From NCBI GenBank assembly GCA_965249895.1, contig CBDFNC010000004.1:744001-808000 (forward strand): a stretch of DNA of 64,000 nucleotides, given 5' to 3'. A model generated the notes under the pieces. It was not told where the DNA came from and did no database searches. It saw nothing but the letters and a program-made list of their open reading frames with translations. The position numbers and the translations under genes were made by a program. Below, piece after piece: positions 59,772-64,000 of this stretch. How positions within the stretch are numbered: position 1 is the first letter of the stretch; the number at the start of each line of letters is the position of its first letter. Source of the stretch: CBDFNC01 sp965249895 (GTDB lineage: Bacteria; Pseudomonadota; Gammaproteobacteria; Enterobacterales; CBDFNC01).

Positions 59772-60338
59772 ATGGGTAGACCAAAGCTTTATCAACGTGA
59801 GAAGTTACTAGAAACCGCGCTCTATGTGTTCTGGGAAAAGGGTTACGCTAAAACCTCCATAGGAGATATTGCGACGGCTACCGGGGTGGATAAAAAGTGC
59901 TTGTTTCGTGAGTTCACTAATAAAGAAAAACTGTTTGAAGAGGTTCTACAACTTTATTCTAACGTTGATATCGAGTCATTTGATAGTTTATTAGCTCAAA
60001 AGCCCCTTGGCCTGGAAAATATCACCCATTTTTTTCGAAGTTTGAAGTTGGGGAACCAGATAAAAGGTTGCTTGTTAAACAAATCCATCGCTCAGCGTAA
60101 TCTTATTGCTGAGTCGCACTTTACGATTGTAAAATCCACCATGATCCACCTCGAGCGTTTACTGCAGCAAAATTTGCAAGCTGCTAAGGAAAATCATCAA
60201 CTCCTAAGCACCCGCACACCAGAAGAACTCGCAAAATACCTACTATATACCGCGCAAGGTATTTGGACGATGAGCAACTATGAAGATGACCCCGACCATC
60301 TAGAGATGGTGATTGAATCGATTCTTGCTACCCTTTAA
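59772..60338 (+). CDS. TetR-family transcriptional regulator
   Basis: A 188-residue regulator with the TetR helix-turn-helix at the N-terminus: LYQREKLLETALYVFWEKGY, AKTSIGDIATATGVDKKCLF and REFTNKEKLFEEVL. The C-terminal domain (GCLLNKSIAQRNLIAESHFT) has the Cys/Asn pattern of the TetR_C subgroup that regulates small oxidoreductase or membrane genes. The ATG at 59772 gives the canonical GRPKLYQ start; an upstream ATG at 59715 lies inside the operator. Divergent from the four-helix membrane protein. Confidence 0.85.
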   Translation: MGRPKLYQREKLLETALYVFWEKGYAKTSIGDIATATGVDKKCLFREFTNKEKLFEEVLQLYSNVDIESFDSLLAQKPLGLENITHFFRSLKLGNQIKGCLLNKSIAQRNLIAESHFTIVKSTMIHLERLLQQNLQAAKENHQLLSTRTPEELAKYLLYTAQGIWTMSNYEDDPDHLEMVIESILATL

Positions 60339-60909
60339 TGCAATTTTGGTCATGTCCAAAACGACAACTGGCTTGTAACCCCACGGCCACCTAAGAAGCA
60401 CAGGGCATGGTTCTGTAATTTATGCCTCTGTATCAGCCCGTCCAGGTTGCTGGTTGGCCGCTAACAGGTTTCTAAACAAATCGCTTGTCAGCTCATTTCC
60501 GACTTGAACGACGACCCTCTAGAGATAATGTTGAACGCCATTAGTCTGAATGAAGATCTCCCCAAGATACCGAGTCTCACCTAGCTGTCCCAACATATTC
60601 ATATGGTATTACTGTACTCTTCACCGAATTTCGGTCTCCAACACGGATAGTTTTAAAAGCAATATCAATCTTCGTTGCCAGCAAAAGCTGCGAGCGTCGT
60701 AGGAGCGGATGTCTCTCTATAGGCAAAAAGGGCGAAGCCAGTGGTCGCAAGGTTCGCCGAACAAGTTCAGTTCCTACTAGCGCGCAGCCCAGCCTTCCGA
60801 ATACCCTGTTTCAGGACGGACACTAGTTAACCAAATACCGAGCCTTTATCTATATTCTATTAAAAGGATTAGATTAAAAGTCTCCCCTGAGCTGAATAAG
60901 GAAATTATA
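60339..60909. other. Gene-free stretch with repeat copy
   Basis: No intact gene. A short minus-strand piece (KIDIAFKTIRVGDRNSVKST near 60690-60620) reads like protein but is broken. The GTAGGAG repeat with insert is at 60699-60777. The 60 bp before 60910 is AT-rich and likely promoter. Confidence 0.45.
60699..60777 (+). repeat. GTAGGAG/CTCCTAC repeat, copy 5 (with insertion)
   Basis: GTAGGAGCGGATGTC...GGGCGAAGCCAGTGGTCGCA then AGGTTCGCCGAACAAGTTCA and GTTCCTAC. About 79 bp; the first inner hairpin is expanded compared with copies 1 and 3. Confidence 0.7.
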
Positions 60910-62067
60910 ATGGCCAAGGAATCCGCTGTAGGCCTGGAACAGGTTCAACTAGCCCAACCAAGAGTAACCATAGGAAAGAATGATATTCTTCAGGTTATTC
61001 AAACCTTAAAAGAGAAGAACCCTGTTTGGCGTCTGACTCAAAATAAAGCAGAAACAGGTAACAAATTACTACTCACCCTTATTCAACCTCTGGGTGACGA
61101 GAGCATAGAGATAATTCTGGGAAAGGAGCATCAATTTAGCGATGTGGAAGGTAAGCTATTAGGCTGTCAAATCGGTAACAAACTGAAGCTATGTGGCAAC
61201 CAAATAATAGTAGCTGGGGTTTTTATCGCTACCTTAATCGAAAAAGAGAGCCAACTTGCACTACTGCTGGGCTGCGACAATGAAGTGGAACTCTATCAGC
61301 ATGTAGAAACATCAATGAAACAGGAGTTAAAAAAGGCCATTCGTAACTTTGTTAAACGAAGTCTATACGATCAAGTAATAGCCCATTTTACTGACTCGCA
61401 AAAAACCACTGAAGACGACTCCAGAGAAGCTCTCTTGGAGAATGCGTTAAATAATATGTTACGCCAACACCCTATCAGCCTCGATGAAAAGAGAGTAGCA
61501 GGAACATTACGGGCGGTAGCAAACCGTACTGAAAAAAAAATAGCAAAAAAAATTGCTAAGGAAGATACAGGCTTATATCTAAAGATCTCAGCAGCTGTAC
61601 TGGAGTCTCAAATTACTGAACAGATCCTAAAATACGCTGAAATAAGCAATTATAAGATGAGTTACCAAGATTTTACTTTACAGTATAAGCCCGAGTTCTC
61701 CGATCCTGTCGTCAAACTCAGCCGTGATAAAAAATGTAGTTTTTGTGGCACACGAAAGTGTTGCACCTATATCACGCAGAAAATCCCTAAACCGCGCAGT
61801 AAGTCCGACTTTGAGCATCTACTCTGGCAGGTATCACATGAAAACATTCAAGTATACCAAGACTCAGATGGCTGGTATTTAATGATAGATACTCAATGTA
61901 GTCATTTACAAGAAAATGGAGATTGTGGCATATATATGAGTCGCCCTAAAATATGTCGAAAATACAAAAACTCATTTTGTGAATTCGATTTTTCCGGTAC
62001 GGACCACTATAAACAGTGTTTTAACAGCTATGAGTCTCTTTTGGAATATTGTCAAACTAAATTCTAA
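60910..62067 (+). CDS. Protein with C-terminal YkgJ-type cysteine cluster
   Basis: A 385-residue cytoplasmic protein. The last 115 residues resemble the YkgJ (zinc/iron-chelating) family: CSFCGTRKCCTYITQKIPKP, MIDTQCSHLQENGDCGIYMS, RPKICRKYKNSFCEFD, with at least eight conserved cysteines able to hold a metal or Fe-S cluster. The first 250 residues are unlike anything I recognise: a beta-rich part (IEIILGKEHQFSDVEGKLLG) and a Lys/Glu-rich helical middle (EKKIAKKIAKEDTGLYLKIS). Codon use and AT content are higher than in neighbours. It precedes, convergently, the Lys/Arg-rich exported protein. Confidence 0.65.
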   Translation: MAKESAVGLEQVQLAQPRVTIGKNDILQVIQTLKEKNPVWRLTQNKAETGNKLLLTLIQPLGDESIEIILGKEHQFSDVEGKLLGCQIGNKLKLCGNQIIVAGVFIATLIEKESQLALLLGCDNEVELYQHVETSMKQELKKAIRNFVKRSLYDQVIAHFTDSQKTTEDDSREALLENALNNMLRQHPISLDEKRVAGTLRAVANRTEKKIAKKIAKEDTGLYLKISAAVLESQITEQILKYAEISNYKMSYQDFTLQYKPEFSDPVVKLSRDKKCSFCGTRKCCTYITQKIPKPRSKSDFEHLLWQVSHENIQVYQDSDGWYLMIDTQCSHLQENGDCGIYMSRPKICRKYKNSFCEFDFSGTDHYKQCFNSYESLLEYCQTKF

Positions 62068-62200
62068 TCTTGGGATACTAAGTTAACCCACTAGCCCATT
62101 ATTTATCAACATACGGTGGGACTAGTGCAGTTTAATAACAATGTTAAGCATCAAGCTAACTGACTAAAGTCGAACAGTATCAGTTTTCGTATTACAGTTA

Positions 62201-62223
62201 AGAGCAGGGAAAGGCCCTGCTCT
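62201..62223. terminator. Hairpin between two convergent genes
   Basis: AGAGCAGGG and CCCTGCTCT (9-bp stem, 5-base loop), 20 bp beyond the stop of the Lys/Arg-rich gene on the minus strand. T tract weak. Confidence 0.5.
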
Positions 62224-62242
62224 ACTTTACTAAACTTTAACC

Positions 62243-62533
62243 TTATTTACGTTTAGCCTTCCTCTTACCTCTTTTCTTTTTCGCTTTTCTCTTGCCTCTT
62301 TTCTTTTTCGCCTTTCTCTTGGCTTTTTTCTTGTTAGCCTTCCTCTTACCTTTTTTCTTATTCGCTGCTGTCATAATAGATTCCTCTGCTAACGCGGGAA
62401 CTATTATTGCTGCTTCCTCCAGTATTATGTCATCTAGCTCTACCGCACTACCTTGGTAGGTGCTAGCTTGCGCGCCCACGACTCCCATAGCTAATGCAAC
62501 GGCAGTGCCTAGCGCGACCTTTTTTATGGCCAT
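62243..62533 (-). CDS. Small exported protein with Lys/Arg-rich repetitive tail
   Basis: A 96-residue precursor. A signal peptide (MAIKKVALGTAVALAMGVVG, cleavage after AQA) is followed by a short acidic-hydrophobic region (VELDDIILEEAAIIVPALAE) and a tail of about 40 residues made of KKKRGKRKAK-type repeats, almost only Lys, Arg, Ala and Gly. The DNA of the tail is a tandem of CTTTTT/CTCTTG-type units (62245-62365), so its length could vary. The ATG at 62533 has GGAG six bases upstream. An exported polycation could bind nucleic acid, polyphosphate or polysaccharide; no family is known to me. Confidence 0.7.
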   Translation of the reverse strand: MAIKKVALGTAVALAMGVVGAQASTYQGSAVELDDIILEEAAIIVPALAEESIMTAANKKKGKRKANKKKAKRKAKKKRGKRKAKKKRGKRKAKRK

Positions 62534-63083
62534 AAGCGACTCCAATTTTCATACATCTATAGTTGTACATGGAGGCATTGATATATTTTGGTAAGATCTT
62601 CTCACAGACTCCATGCCAATTACGGCTCTTTATGCACTTTAAAAGTACCTAAAGTCGAGTAGTCGCTGCATAATACAAGCCAATCTAATTTATGTATGAA
62701 ATACAATAACTTAATCTGTTCTCGTTAGTAGGTGGTTCAGATAGTGTAAATTGAGCAGACACTTAGGTCATCCAATAGGAAAAGCACAGCTATTTAGGAG
62801 ACCGGTCAAACCTGGGTAACAGATCAAAATAGATCTGTGGGAGTCGTACCCATCTCAGGGATGAGATGTAAAGCGCATGGATGCACGTTCGGCGAAAGAG
62901 ACTCTTTCAGTACAAATTAAAAACACCTAACCTCATGCCCAATGTGGTTCTATAATGTTCATGTTCTTCTGTTCCGGAACTGCATGCACTACCATTATAA
63001 ACTTCTGGCCCACTTAATATCCCTAAACAAAAGTGCCATATCGCCACCTAACACTTGATATTTTTATAATTTGTTAACTATGA
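62534..63083. other. Gene-free stretch between the Lys/Arg-rich gene and the IS
   Basis: 550 bp without a supported gene. An inverted repeat GATCAAAATAGATC lies near 62824-62837. No remnants recognised. Confidence 0.4.
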
Positions 63084-64000
63084 GGGACTGATCAAATTCC
63101 ACCCATTTAGGGTCACAAAACCAATAGCTCCTCTCCAATTCAGCGAGTGCTGGATCAGATTAATAAATAGTCAGTTTGGCTTGCCTGTTACCAGGCTAAA
63201 ATCAGTGGCTGAGTTTACTCGGTGGGAAACCAAGTAGCGTTAACCAATCAGCCACCTTTTCTCCCGTCAAGAGTTCATGGGCTGACTGGCCTTTGTGACG
63301 TCCCCAGCGTTTTTCACGCAGGTTGTACCAGGCGCGAAATAACTCAAGAAACGGTTGGTTTACGCCCTTTCTGGCATACAGATAAGTGCGTAAGGTGGCG
63401 TTGAAGCCTTCAATGGCACTGGACGCGCGGTGACGTTTGCTGAGCAATATTTCCACTTCTTGCATCAGCTGCTCACAGCGTGTTTCATCCAACTGTGTGG
63501 TCAACAGGTGGTAGCTGCCGAGCATTTCCTGAATAAGCCGCTGTTGCTTGTGCTTCCCGGCTTTTGCCAGTTCACGTCGGCACTCGAAGAAGCGGCAGGC
63601 CAGCTCAACTGGCTGCTGAGAATAACGTGCAATACAGCCTTGCAACTTATCATGGAGCGCCTGGGTGGCCAAAGTGAGACCATCCAAGCGGTTTTCCAAG
63701 TAGGTCGCCGCCTTGTTGCATTCCTTATGTGCCGCCCTGCGCAGTAATAGGGTGGCCTGGGCCAGCTTAGTCTGAGCCATTTCGGTCGTCATTAGCTCGC
63801 CGGTCCTTCGACAAACGCAGCTGAAGGCGGCATGAAGAAGATGTAATGCCCGCTCGGCCTGCTCATACCGCTCTATAGCCTTATCGCATTGATTATCCGC
63901 ACGTAACCATTGACCGAATGTATCATGCGGGTCTTCTGCTATGGCGGGGCTGATGGCCTGGTACGCCTTTTCTTCCTGGGCAATGTAATAGTAAGCACGT
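63084..64000 (-). mobile_element. Insertion sequence copy 2, cut by window edge
   Basis: Same element as 27450-28639, inverted. Its end (GGGACTGATCAAATTCCA as read on the plus strand) is at 63084, where similarity to copy 1 stops. The left end lies beyond 64000. Confidence 0.8.
63202..64000 (-). CDS. DDE-type transposase, C-terminal part (window edge)
   Basis: 266 codons open to the window edge, continuing ...RAYYYIAQEEKAYQAISPAI then AEDPHDTFGQWLRADNQCDK and ending WLTLLGFPPSKLSH. About 95% identical in protein to copy 1, with differences such as TRLAHATL/TKLAQATL, NQAFLEL/NQPFLEL and FPASKLNH/FPPSKLSH. The C-terminal acidic residue is in SAIEGFNATLR. Unlike copy 1 it shows no truncation inside the window, so it may be the functional copy. 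Confidence 0.85.
   Translation of the reverse strand, partial: RAYYYIAQEEKAYQAISPAIAEDPHDTFGQWLRADNQCDKAIERYEQAERALHLLHAAFSCVCRRTGELMTTEMAQTKLAQATLLLRRAAHKECNKAATYLENRLDGLTLATQALHDKLQGCIARYSQQPVELACRFFECRRELAKAGKHKQQRLIQEMLGSYHLLTTQLDETRCEQLMQEVEILLSKRHRASSAIEGFNATLRTYLYARKGVNQPFLELFRAWYNLREKRWGRHKGQSAHELLTGEKVADWLTLLGFPPSKLSH

Overview
The window looks like chromosome of a marine-type gammaproteobacterium, probably of the Alteromonadales (Alteromonas/Bowmanella-like). The evidence is the enterobacterial-style ybaN-apt-dnaX block with priC and ybaM nearby, DusC, RlmG, RimJ, YciU, a trimeric porin, a TonB receptor, a hut operon under a GntR-type HutC, a PEP-CTERM protein and an initiator tRNA with an encoded CCA. 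No rRNA operon, CRISPR array or plasmid replication gene was seen.

Layout. 0-11 kb is mostly housekeeping: dnaX (cut by the window edge), apt, ybaN, dusC, a DksA/TraR-type zinc finger, a DUF2057 protein, a porin, DinG, PriC and a second DUF2057. A decayed histone-deacetylase-like gene follows, with an intact 52-residue YbaM gene overlapping its end. 11-25 kb holds YciU, a PEP-CTERM protein, the hutIGUH operon with divergent-site repressor hutC and three near-identical operators, then a three-gene DUF2760/Hsp70/Hsp70-DUF3731 operon. An initiator tRNA-Met closes this part.

25-35 kb is a graveyard of mobile and accessory DNA that begins at the tRNA. A 22-bp copy of the tRNA 3' end lies 135 bp downstream. 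Beyond it are a broken Fic gene, a DUF1016 nuclease gene cut by an IS, group II intron ends, an IS6-like tail, an intact Xre/RES toxin-antitoxin pair, two REP-associated transposase fragments, a chemoreceptor fragment and an intact lipoprotein hydrolase. 35-40 kb has a RegB/RegA-type redox two-component pair next to a TonB receptor whose upstream region carries a GCGAC-N5-GTCGC palindrome. 40-45 kb mixes intact enzymes with truncated genes, including a LysR/oxidoreductase pair that lost both 5' ends in one deletion.

45-64 kb holds RlmG, an EEP-family hydrolase, DUF368, RimJ, two c-di-GMP-type PilZ proteins (one fused to a HugZ-like flavin split barrel), a polar amino-acid ABC transporter with a terminator between binding protein and permease, and a 949-residue ACP-FAAL-acyltransferase. 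They are followed by a TetR/membrane protein pair with palindromic operators, a YkgJ-type cysteine-cluster protein and a small exported Lys/Arg-rich protein. A second copy of the 27-kb IS runs off the end. Two families of short dispersed palindromic repeats (GTAGGAG...CTCCTAC and TATACCCAAGC...) punctuate the intergenic DNA.

The most interesting candidates for undescribed biology are the Hsp70 pair with its membrane-anchored DUF2760 partner and coupling mini-ORF, the PilZ-HugZ fusion, the RegBA/TonB-receptor unit and the exported polycation next to the YkgJ protein. All family names come from reading the translated sequence by eye; no database search was run.
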